9,436 nucleotides of DNA. Source: Ignavibacteriota bacterium. GTDB taxonomy: Bacteria > Bacteroidota > Ignavibacteria > UBA10030 > SZUA-254. The notes beneath the pieces are model-generated. The model was not told the DNA's origin. It did not search any database and saw only the letters and a program-made list of their open reading frames with translations. Where the stretch lies: contig JACPVN010000206.1 in NCBI GenBank assembly GCA_016191715.1, forward strand, positions 1 to 9,436. The letters are read 5' to 3'. A program made the position numbers and the translations under genes. Of the stretch, positions 1 through 5,836 are shown one piece after another. Each line of letters begins with the position of its first letter. Within the stretch, counting starts at the first letter, position 1.

Positions 1-829
1 AGCGCGTGAGTTGTATAAACAGTTCATGAAGAAATATCCCGACAGCAAATACTACGACGACGCCGTTGCGGATTTGGATGATATGGATGTCTCGTTTGTC
101 TTTTCTACATCAGGCGACAGCAACGTTGCAGTGGTAAAGACGATTCCGGGAAAAGGATTTACGTATGGGGTCGGAACAACCTACAACATTGCTAAACAGC
201 AAATGCGTTCGTCGGAGCGAATGTTACAACGACAACTTAACCGTCTGTACACGCCGCGACCTTCTGCAATCACCGTTACCGGCTCGCTCGCACCGGTTCA
301 TTCGTGGGAAAAACTTGACAAGGAAACTCAACTCCGCATGGATGCTCTGAACGCGCTCGGCGAACGGAAAGATGATGAGATGTCTTACAACGCGTTAACA
401 ACAATCGCGACTGATGCAAAACAACATCACCAACTCCGGGTTGCGGCGATGGAACTGTTACTTGATTTCAAAAAACACGACCCGCTTCCCGTCCTGCTTG
501 AAGTGGCGAAGAAAGATATGAGTCAGGAAATTCAGAACAGGGCGATTGATTACATCGGAATGATATCGGGAAATAAAAATCGCTCTGTTGAAACGTTGAG
601 CGAATTATTTTCTGTTATTCCGAAATACCGCACCGAACAATTGATGACAATTCTCAGTTCAGTGGCGGAAATCGGCAACGAGAAGGCGGTTGTGTTTCTT
701 ACAGATGTTGCACAAACAAACGAGAACTATGATTTGCGTCGCGATGCGGTGTATTATCTGGGAAGCATCGGAACTGACAAGGCGCGTGAAGCGTTGTTTG
801 AGATTATGACGGGGAAGAAGGAACGATAA
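1..829 (+). CDS. TPR/HEAT-repeat protein, 5'-truncated by window edge
   Basis: The open frame runs in from the left edge (codons from base 2), so the true start is upstream; the TTG at base 11 is probably not the start. The first visible residues (ELYKQFMKKYPDSKYYDDA) match the end of a tetratricopeptide unit of the kind found in periplasmic TPR proteins. A polar, Ser/Thr-rich linker follows. From about residue 100 of the visible part the protein is alpha-helical, with at least two HEAT-like helical pairs (around DPLPVLLEVAKKD and the C-terminal YYLGSIGTDKAREALFEI). Such TPR-plus-HEAT proteins are scaffolds or sensors with no catalytic residues, and no specific partner can be named. It ends in TAA at 827-829. 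The gap downstream carries an inverted-repeat element whose right side is T-rich and might terminate this transcript. The repeat architecture is fairly certain; the role is unknown. Confidence 0.7.
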   Translation, partial: ARELYKQFMKKYPDSKYYDDAVADLDDMDVSFVFSTSGDSNVAVVKTIPGKGFTYGVGTTYNIAKQQMRSSERMLQRQLNRLYTPRPSAITVTGSLAPVHSWEKLDKETQLRMDALNALGERKDDEMSYNALTTIATDAKQHHQLRVAAMELLLDFKKHDPLPVLLEVAKKDMSQEIQNRAIDYIGMISGNKNRSVETLSELFSVIPKYRTEQLMTILSSVAEIGNEKAVVFLTDVAQTNENYDLRRDAVYYLGSIGTDKAREALFEIMTGKKER

Positions 830-858
830 TTTTCTCATCACTATATATCAGAGTAGTT

Positions 859-987
859 CCAAAAAAATAAAGATGTCATTCCAACGACCAGTTTACCGTG
901 AGGAGGAATCTCTATTTTCGGGTTGATTCGAGATTCCTCACCCCGCCAAAGACGGAGATTCGGAATGACAGTTTTATGTTTTTTGAA
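859..987. repeat. TGTCATTCC-bounded inverted-repeat (MITE/REP-like) element
   Basis: The outer arms TGTCATTCC (874-882) and GGAATGACA (962-970) are perfect inverted repeats. A second inner pair, GTGAGGAGGAATCTC (898-912) and GAGATTCCTCAC (930-941), is complementary apart from a three-base insertion in the left copy, around a 17-base loop. Outside the arms an A-rich flank (about 859-873) faces a T-rich flank (971-987) that is largely complementary, extending the possible stem to about 125 bases. No ORF and no target-site duplication is seen. The form fits non-autonomous palindromic repeats scattered in intergenic DNA. The A-flank/T-flank arrangement could also act as a bidirectional terminator after the HEAT-repeat gene. 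The rest of the 830-1174 gap holds no gene I can support, only AT-rich DNA that should contain the creD promoter. Confidence 0.65.
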
Positions 988-1174
988 CACTCCTATTTCT
1001 CATCATTACTTCTAACCTGATTTGTTATATTGGTACTACGTGTAATCAGATAGCGCTACTGCAGAATTAGTAGAATCAAAAGAAAGGAACTTTCTCCATT
1101 CTTTCGAATTAATTACTGTGGTTGTGCAATCAAGAAATAATCTCTTATGATGTACTAATTTCAGAAAGCAAGTT

Positions 1175-2485
1175 ATGAACGAGAGCAGATTAAAAAACTC
1201 GGTTCTGTTACGGATGATTCTTGTTGGAGTGCTCACCTTAGTATTGTTAGTTCCAACAGTGATGATAGAGTCGTTAATTGTTGAACGACAACAACGACGT
1301 GATGAAGCAGCAACAGACGTAAGTCGGGGTTGGGGAGGTGGTCAAGTATTGACAGGACCAATTTTATCGGTTCCCTATATCAAAAATATTTCAGAGCAGT
1401 ATGGAAGCGTCCAACACTCAAAAGAGTACCTGCAAATTCTTCCGGAACATTTATCCATCAACTCCTCCCTTGACCCGAACGTGAGATACCGAGGAATTTA
1501 TGAGGTGATACTTTACAATTCAACCGTGAACATTTCCGGCGATTTTTCACTCCTCACTCTGCAAGAACAAAAAATTCCGGTTGAACATTTGCTGTGGGAA
1601 GAAGCGTCTGTCACACTGGGAATTTCCGACCTCAAAGGAATAAAAGATTCCGCGCAACTGAAATGGGAACAAGAACCATATTCACCGAAAGCAGGCACTG
1701 ATGTTCTCTCCGGTATTCACTCAGGAGTGAGATATTTCCCGAAAATCACACAGACAAAAGAACATTATTCGTTTTCTCTTCAGTTACATCTCAACGGTGC
1801 AACAGACTTTCGGGTTGTTCCGGTTGGTAAAGAAACATCAGTGATGGTATCGTCAACATGGAGCAATCCAAGTTTTCTTGGGAGTTTTTTGCCGGAATCA
1901 AGAACAATTTCATCGAACGGGTTCGAGGCGAACTGGAGAGTACTCGAATTAAACAGAAATATCCCGGATGACCTGACCGATGTTGACAATAATGTTGAAG
2001 AAAATGCTTTTGGAGTTCGGCTGCTTGTTCCTGTTGATGAATACCAGAAAACGATGAGGTCGGTAAAATACGCAGTGATGTTTATTGCATTAACATTTCT
2101 CGCATACTTTCTTACAGAAGTACTCGGGAAGATACTCCTTCATCCGGTCCAATATGGATTAATAGGATTCGCGTTAGTTCTTTTTTATGCGCTTCTCCTT
2201 TCATTGTCTGAACATGTCACCTTTAACGTTGCATATTTTATTTCCAGCATCAGTATCATTGGGTTGATAACAGTCTATACAAAATGGATCACCCGTAGTG
2301 GAAGAATCGTGATGATAATTCTTAGTGTCCTCGTGTTGCTGTATAGTTTTCTCTACGTTACGTTACAACTTCAGGACTATGCATTGTTGTTAGGAAGTTT
2401 GGGGCTATTACTCATCCTCTCGTTCGTCATGTACCTGACGAGAAAAATTGATTGGTTTTCTTTAACATCAGGTGACCCTTCGTAG
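1175..2485 (+). CDS. creD: CreD-family inner membrane protein
   Basis: This 436-residue protein matches the CreD family (E. coli CreD is about 450 residues), a polytopic inner-membrane protein of cell-envelope homeostasis that belongs to the CreBC regulon in Enterobacteria and has no known enzymatic activity. TM1 spans about residues 9-30 and is followed by the family hallmark GWGGGQVLTGPILSVPY (52-68). A long periplasmic beta-rich region (about 70-290) contains RGIYEVILY and LGISDLKGIKD. The C-terminal block starts at PVDEYQKTMRSVKY and carries about five TM helices (roughly 296-316, 326-344, 350-368, 378-397, 401-421), with the conserved HPVQYGLIGFAL and LSLSEH segments. The ATG at 1175 is chosen because TM1 follows at the usual distance; only a weak AGAAAG precedes it. 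No CreB/CreC-like or winged-helix regulator gene is visible nearby. The gene is convergent with the Rid gene, with 40 bases between stops. Confidence 0.93.
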   Translation: MNESRLKNSVLLRMILVGVLTLVLLVPTVMIESLIVERQQRRDEAATDVSRGWGGGQVLTGPILSVPYIKNISEQYGSVQHSKEYLQILPEHLSINSSLDPNVRYRGIYEVILYNSTVNISGDFSLLTLQEQKIPVEHLLWEEASVTLGISDLKGIKDSAQLKWEQEPYSPKAGTDVLSGIHSGVRYFPKITQTKEHYSFSLQLHLNGATDFRVVPVGKETSVMVSSTWSNPSFLGSFLPESRTISSNGFEANWRVLELNRNIPDDLTDVDNNVEENAFGVRLLVPVDEYQKTMRSVKYAVMFIALTFLAYFLTEVLGKILLHPVQYGLIGFALVLFYALLLSLSEHVTFNVAYFISSISIIGLITVYTKWITRSGRIVMIILSVLVLLYSFLYVTLQLQDYALLLGSLGLLLILSFVMYLTRKIDWFSLTSGDPS

Positions 2486-2502
2486 GGGACATAAAAAAGT
2501 CA

Positions 2503-2546
2503 ACAGAGAAAGAGAGTCACTGTATTCAGTGACTCTCTTTCTCTGT
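2503..2546 (-). terminator. Perfect 20-bp hairpin terminator overlapping the Rid gene 3' end
   Basis: Bases 2503-2522 and 2527-2546 are perfect 20-base inverted repeats around a 4-base loop (TATT on the + strand). Read on the minus strand, the first arm is the last six codons of the Rid gene (Thr-Glu-Lys-Glu-Ser-His) plus the first bases of its TGA. The second arm is followed two bases later by ACTTTTTTA, a classic U-tract. This is therefore a strong intrinsic terminator for the minus-strand racemase-Rid transcript. In the + direction (creD) the hairpin is followed by GATAATAGC with no T-run, so it is a poorer terminator that way. Confidence 0.85.
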
Positions 2547-2930
2547 GATAATAGCAGTCACTTCGATTTCCACCACCAACTCCGGCGCGATAAATGAAGA
2601 AACCTCTACCATCGTCGTCACCGGTTTGATTGTTCCAAACACATCTCCGTGCGCTCGCCCTATTTCTTCCCATCGTGAAATATCTTTGACAAAGATTCTT
2701 GTCCGAACAACATCTTCAAACGAAGCATCACACGCTTGCAATGCCTTCGCGATTTTTTGTAAGATGAATTTTGTTTGCTCGTACGGATTATCGTTGCCGA
2801 TAACATTTCCATCATCATCAACGGCGGCGGTGCCTGCAACTTCAATGATGTTCCCGACACGAATCGCTCTGCTGTACCCGACGATTGCATCCCACTTTGT
2901 TCCTGCCGGAATTTGTGTTCGTTCAATCAT
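2526..2930 (-). CDS. Rid (YjgF/YER057c/UK114) family protein lacking the catalytic Arg
   Basis: This is a single-domain, 134-residue protein of the Rid superfamily, whose members are homotrimers; the RidA branch hydrolyses reactive enamine/imine intermediates such as 2-aminoacrylate. Family landmarks are GNIIEVAGTAAVD (residues 26-38), PYEQTKFILQKIAKAL, FEDVVRTRIFVKDI, the RAHGDVF segment and the terminal PELVVEIEVTAI. The position equivalent to E. coli RidA Arg105 (PARSCVEV) reads PVTTMVEV here, so the arginine that binds the substrate carboxylate is replaced by Thr. That puts the protein with the Rid4-7-type branches, whose activity is mostly unknown, so no symbol is given. The start ATG overlaps the racemase stop (ATGA), and GGAGAA lies just upstream (2933-2938). 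The last six residues, TEKESH, extend past the usual family end and are encoded by the terminator stem. Confidence 0.92.
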   Translation of the reverse strand: MIERTQIPAGTKWDAIVGYSRAIRVGNIIEVAGTAAVDDDGNVIGNDNPYEQTKFILQKIAKALQACDASFEDVVRTRIFVKDISRWEEIGRAHGDVFGTIKPVTTMVEVSSFIAPELVVEIEVTAIITEKESH

Positions 2931-3622
2931 ACTTCTCCGAAAGAAAATCGTACTGCTTCCTGCGCGTGAATCAATGTTGTATCAAACAACGGAACGATCG
3001 CATCTTCCTGGTTGACAAGCAACCCGATTTCAGTGCATCCTAAAATGATTCCTTCCGCTCCGCGCTCTGTTAATTTATTCATGATGCTTTTGTAGTGATT
3101 TCTCGAACCCTCATTGACGATGCCATGAACAAGTTCATCAAAAATTATACGATGAATAGTTACCCTCTCATCATCATTGGGAATGAGAATGTGAAGACCG
3201 TTCGATTCCAACTTCGATTTATAGAACTCCTGTTCCATCGTGTACTTTGTTCCAAGCAATCCAACAGCAGAAATATGTTGTTGTTTGATTTGCTTCGCCG
3301 TTGCCTCAGCAATGTGAAGAAACGGAATATTGACATGATTTTGAATTTGTGTAGCGACTTTGTGCATTGTGTTCGTACACAGAATAAAAAACTCCGCTCC
3401 GGCTTGTTCGAGATTTATTGCCGCATCATTGAGAATGATTCCCATCTCTTCCCATCTTCCCTCCCGTTGCAAGCGTTCGATTTCTTCAAAGTCAACGCTG
3501 ACCAAAACGCACTTTGCCGAGTGAAACCCGCCGAGTTTGCGTTTCACTTCTTCATTGATGATGCGATAATAATGGAGTGTTGATTCCCAACTCATCCCGC
3601 CGATAAGACCGATTGTTTTCAT
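2927..3622 (-). CDS. Aspartate/glutamate racemase family protein (YgeA/RacX-like)
   Basis: This 231-residue protein has the length and pattern of the PLP-independent Asp/Glu racemase superfamily, close to the aspartate-racemase/YgeA branch (E. coli YgeA is 230 residues). The N-terminus MKTIGLIGGMSWEST is the family signature. The two catalytic acid/base cysteines are visible as Cys82 in LCTNTMH and Cys196 in LGCTEIGLL, so an active two-base racemase or isomerase is expected. No signal peptide is seen, implying a cytosolic enzyme that interconverts L- and D-amino acids; the substrate (Asp, Glu or a broader range) cannot be told from sequence. The stop codon shares four bases with the start of the downstream Rid gene, implying translational coupling. 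A sigma70-like promoter lies a few bases upstream, and no Shine-Dalgarno sequence is evident before the ATG. Confidence 0.92.
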   Translation of the reverse strand: MKTIGLIGGMSWESTLHYYRIINEEVKRKLGGFHSAKCVLVSVDFEEIERLQREGRWEEMGIILNDAAINLEQAGAEFFILCTNTMHKVATQIQNHVNIPFLHIAEATAKQIKQQHISAVGLLGTKYTMEQEFYKSKLESNGLHILIPNDDERVTIHRIIFDELVHGIVNEGSRNHYKSIMNKLTERGAEGIILGCTEIGLLVNQEDAIVPLFDTTLIHAQEAVRFSFGEV

Positions 3623-3637
3623 AGATTACGTTGGACT

Positions 3638-3666
3638 AATGTAGAATATTCTTAACAGAAACTCAA
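3638..3666 (-). promoter_or_regulatory. Candidate sigma70-like promoter for the racemase-Rid pair
   Basis: On the minus strand TTGAGT (3661-3666) and TACATT (3638-3643) are separated by exactly 17 bases; each matches its consensus hexamer at four positions. The predicted start of transcription is only about ten bases from the ATG at 3622, giving a very short leader, in keeping with the absence of a Shine-Dalgarno sequence. The same TACATT -10 occurs in the fbp promoter candidate. This is pattern matching only. Confidence 0.4.
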
Positions 3667-3678
3667 CAACTTCATGTA

Positions 3679-3716
3679 ACCGCAAAGCACACAAAGAAGA
3701 CGCAGAGGACGCGAAG
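3679..3716. repeat. Degenerate 9-base tandem repeat (CGCAAAG type)
   Basis: On the + strand the units ACCGCAAAG, CACACAAAG, GACGCAGAG and GACGCGAAG follow one another, with a two-base AA between the second and third. The array ends exactly at the stop codon of the M1-like peptidase gene (3717-3719), so it is the first sequence after that gene on the minus strand. It has no dyad symmetry and encodes nothing obvious. Similar CGCAAAG-rich tandem stretches occur between genes in various bacterial genomes; their role is unknown. Confidence 0.6.
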
Positions 3717-5135
3717 TTACTGATACCGTTTTATAATTTCTTCAATCGAAATCTTATCAACCAAGAGTTGAGAAGATTCACTCCCGTAAATCCATTCATC
3801 GAAAAACTTCTTGAGATTTTTCTTTGAGGTTCTCTCCGCTCTTTCCTGAAATTCTTTGAAGTCAATTGATTTGTTCTCGAACTCCACACCCAAAGTTTTG
3901 ATGAGTGTTCTGAACGCTTCATCTCCAATTACTTCATGCAATACGTACAACGACCACGCGCCTTTTATGTACGACATTTGACCAAGTTCTGCTTTCCCGT
4001 ACTCTGCAATCGGTGTTTCACCATATTTCTTGTCATAGTTCACCCACCGAAGAAACATATTCCGGCTTCGTTCCATATCATCAAGAAATGCCTGTTCACC
4101 ATTGAACTCTTTGATTGCAAGCGTCTCAAAGTAAGAGGCAAATGCTTCATCAAAATATCTGCAACGTTGTACTTCGGGTTTTGCGCTCACGTCCCATGTA
4201 TGACCTATTTCATGATACACTTCCGATAATTTATTCGTATCGCGAAACGCGGCAGATGTTTGCATGAAGTAATAATCGCCTGCCTGTGAACCCCAACCAT
4301 CGGGAATTTCTATCGCCGTATAACCCTGATAATTTTTCACCTCGCCAAACAATCGTGAGTAAAGCGCAATCACGTTCTTCATCCCGCGAAGAACATTGAG
4401 CGCACCGACAGAATCTTCCGGCATGGCATAGATGAATAATTTTCGTTCTTCATCTTTGATGGTAATAAACTTCCCCGCCGCGATATCCATTCTCCATGTC
4501 GGTACTTTGCTGTTGAATATAAATGTCGTTGAATCATTCTTCTCGATAATATTTTGAAGAACACCGCCGCACGCAACAGTGTAATGTTTCGGAACAGTGA
4601 CATCGAGATTGTAGGTAAATAATTGAAAGAGAATCGAAGTCCGTTCTGAAAAAGATGGTTTTGAGAGAAGTGGATACGCCAGGACATCCGGACGAAGCAA
4701 CGAATATTGTTCATCAATCCTGTCGTGTGTGTACGCCATAACTTCCGGGTAACCATAGATTGAACCATGATACTTTATGACGATGACGAGCGATTGTTTT
4801 GGAAGAAACGGAGTTGGTAATGAAACCGTGACAACATTTGACTGAAGTGTTGCCGCATCATCAAATCGCTGAACATCCTGAGTGAAATGTAATGCTTCCC
4901 CTGATTCACTGGTGACTGATTGAACATCAAGCAAACGATACAACACAAAGGGAAGTTCGCTGAACGATTGTTCTGTTGTATTGGTGATTGTTATTTGAGC
5001 AATCGCGCTCAGCGACTCATCTTTGGGAAAGAGTTGTATGTTGAGAGTGTAATGAGAAATTGCCGGAAGTTGAGAAAGAACGGTCGCAGGAAGTAGCAAA
5101 GCGAAAATGATGAATGGTAAAGAAGTTCGTTTCAT
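3717..5135 (-). CDS. Secreted M1-like (gluzincin) zinc metallopeptidase without GAMEN motif
   Basis: This is a 472-residue exported protein. Residues 1-21 form a signal peptide (Lys-Arg, then a hydrophobic core ending ATVLS before Gln22). A beta-rich N-terminal domain (about 25-225) resembles the M1 saddle domain. The catalytic domain has the zinc motif HEIGH (His308, Glu309, His312) and the third ligand Glu330 in DEAFASYFE. Tyr389 in SYIKGAWSLYVLHE matches the M1 transition-state tyrosine. The expected GAMEN exopeptidase motif is missing; the corresponding region reads GWGSQAGDYYFMQ (280-292). The spacing from the second His to Glu is 17 rather than the usual 18 residues. A divergent M1-like peptidase is thus likely, and aminopeptidase activity is unproven. 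An M1-type ERAP1-like C-terminal domain is absent. AGGA six bases before the ATG supports the start. The gene is 94 bases upstream of the racemase gene, which has its own promoter candidate. Confidence 0.88.
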   Translation of the reverse strand: MKRTSLPFIIFALLLPATVLSQLPAISHYTLNIQLFPKDESLSAIAQITITNTTEQSFSELPFVLYRLLDVQSVTSESGEALHFTQDVQRFDDAATLQSNVVTVSLPTPFLPKQSLVIVIKYHGSIYGYPEVMAYTHDRIDEQYSLLRPDVLAYPLLSKPSFSERTSILFQLFTYNLDVTVPKHYTVACGGVLQNIIEKNDSTTFIFNSKVPTWRMDIAAGKFITIKDEERKLFIYAMPEDSVGALNVLRGMKNVIALYSRLFGEVKNYQGYTAIEIPDGWGSQAGDYYFMQTSAAFRDTNKLSEVYHEIGHTWDVSAKPEVQRCRYFDEAFASYFETLAIKEFNGEQAFLDDMERSRNMFLRWVNYDKKYGETPIAEYGKAELGQMSYIKGAWSLYVLHEVIGDEAFRTLIKTLGVEFENKSIDFKEFQERAERTSKKNLKKFFDEWIYGSESSQLLVDKISIEEIIKRYQ

Positions 5136-5201
5136 GGTTCATCCTGATTGTTGTACCAGTGAAACGGAGTGAGTGTGAAAAGGTTACAGGGTTAAGGGCT
5201 T

Positions 5202-5236
5202 GGTTAACGGTTCATAGTTGGCGGTTCGTGGTTTTG
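5202..5236. repeat. Degenerate GGTT-type tandem repeat in peptidase upstream region
   Basis: On the + strand GGTTAAC (5202-5208) is followed by two related 14-base units, GGTTCATAGTTGGC (5209-5222) and GGTTCGTGGTTTTG (5223-5236), which share GGTTC-T-GTT. The array lies in the 207-base gap between the peptidase start (5135) and the DUF2283 stop (5343), so it would fall in or near the peptidase promoter. I found no convincing promoter pair in this gap. The remainder holds two small hairpins (5284-5326) and AT-rich DNA. Confidence 0.4.
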
Positions 5237-5283
5237 ACTTTGATTGACTATTCACAAATATCAATTCATTTTTTGTAAGTGTG

Positions 5284-5326
5284 TAGTAGTCAGAGTTCTC
5301 TACTAATGAGGGCAAGTTTTCCTTGC
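5284..5326 (-). other. Two small inverted repeats after the DUF2283 gene
   Basis: Just beyond the DUF2283 stop, on the minus strand, are a five-base stem GCAAG/CTTGC with an A-rich loop (5312-5326) and an imperfect palindrome with TAGTAG/CTACTA ends around AGAG-TT-CTCT (5284-5305). Neither is followed by a clear T-run, so they are at best weak terminators of the three-gene cassette. The 22-base palindrome could instead be a protein-binding site. Function is unassigned. Confidence 0.3.
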
Positions 5327-5342
5327 AAATCTTGTGTTCGTT

Positions 5343-5558
5343 TTAAACTGCTCGTTTCATTGGCACTTGATGGTATTCCAAATCATAGAGATTTTCTTTC
5401 AATACTTCAGAGGCATCTAACACCTCAATGCCAACTATTTGATTGTTTTCATCCAAATCCATACTTACGCCGGGAATAATGTCAATATTATGATGCGCAA
5501 TATTGTCTCGTAGTTCGATATACAGTCCATCTACTTCTTTATCATATAATATTTTCAT
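5343..5558 (-). CDS. DUF2283 small protein, candidate antitoxin partner of DUF4258
   Basis: This 71-residue protein matches the DUF2283 family: MKILYDKEVDGLYIEL at the N-terminus and the core PGVSMDLDENNQIVGIEVLDAS. The family has no demonstrated biochemical activity; it is often found directly beside DUF4258 genes, and such pairs have been proposed as toxin-antitoxin-like modules. The ATG at 5558 is chosen because AAAGGA (5568-5573) lies nine bases upstream and family members begin with MK-x-x-YD. An upstream in-frame TTG at 5567 would overlap the DUF4258 stop and add only three residues. Five bases separate the DUF4258 stop from this ATG, so the two are surely co-transcribed. An antitoxin role is inferred from context. 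Confidence 0.85.
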   Translation of the reverse strand: MKILYDKEVDGLYIELRDNIAHHNIDIIPGVSMDLDENNQIVGIEVLDASEVLKENLYDLEYHQVPMKRAV

Positions 5559-5563
5559 GGTTG

Positions 5564-5791
5564 TCAATCCTTTGGAGTTTGTTCTTTTATTGTTGCTGTT
5601 ATAATAATTGTCTTGTTTTCTTCTTCCACATAAGTAACTTTTATGAATCGGTCATAATACGAACACCATGCGTTCTTTCTGCCTTTGATTTCATCTTTCA
5701 CAAAGAGAGAATTCCTAACAGCATGCTCTACCTCTTCCTGAGTAATCTTGAACTTTCTCATTCTGTTTTTCGCATGTCTCGAAAAGAACAT
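5564..5791 (-). CDS. DUF4258 small protein, candidate RelE-like toxin
   Basis: This 75-residue protein matches the DUF4258 family: an N-terminal FSRHAKNRM motif (Ser4, His6, Arg10, Met11), an ITQEEVEHAV helix and a C-terminal beta-hairpin (FIKVTYVEE and TIIITATIKE). The fold is thought to resemble small RelE/MqsR-type ribonuclease toxins, so this is the likely toxin of the cassette, but activity is unproven for most members. The ATG at 5791 is the first codon that keeps the full motif; no Shine-Dalgarno sequence precedes it. A DUF2283 gene follows after five bases and a YgiT-type zinc-finger gene precedes it by 45 bases. The two flanking genes are alternative antitoxin candidates. The intact His/Arg motif suggests it is not decayed. 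Confidence 0.82.
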   Translation of the reverse strand: MFFSRHAKNRMRKFKITQEEVEHAVRNSLFVKDEIKGRKNAWCSYYDRFIKVTYVEEENKTIIITATIKEQTPKD

Positions 5792-5836
5792 AGGATTTGT
5801 TAAGCGTCGCAGATACGTAATTCAATACCTGATTAT

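Noticed and set aside
11..829. TTG at base 11 as a true start of the HEAT-repeat gene
   Set aside because: The frame stays open to the left edge and the residues before it continue a TPR helix, so the gene begins outside the window.
1003..1031. TATATT at 1026-1031 as a creD -10
   Set aside because: No acceptable -35 hexamer 16-18 bases upstream (the position reads TCATTA).
1122..1151. Possible creD promoter TTGTGC-N18-TATGAT
   Set aside because: The -35 matches only three consensus bases and the spacer is long; too weak to list as a feature, though position and strand would fit.
2474..2485. Small CCCT/AGGG hairpin over the creD stop
   Set aside because: Only a four-base-pair stem with no T-run; unlikely to terminate transcription.
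2545..3015. 156-residue + strand ORF
   Set aside because: Antisense to the Rid gene and the end of the racemase gene; Ser/Thr/Ile-rich composition typical of a shadow frame.
3095..3583. 162-residue + strand ORF
   Set aside because: Antisense to the well-supported racemase gene, with no recognisable domain.
5792..5836. MqsA-like operator in the zinc finger-DUF4258 gap
   Set aside because: Only a single ACCT-type half-site was found, not the paired arrangement, and the zinc-finger protein lacks the DNA-binding domain.
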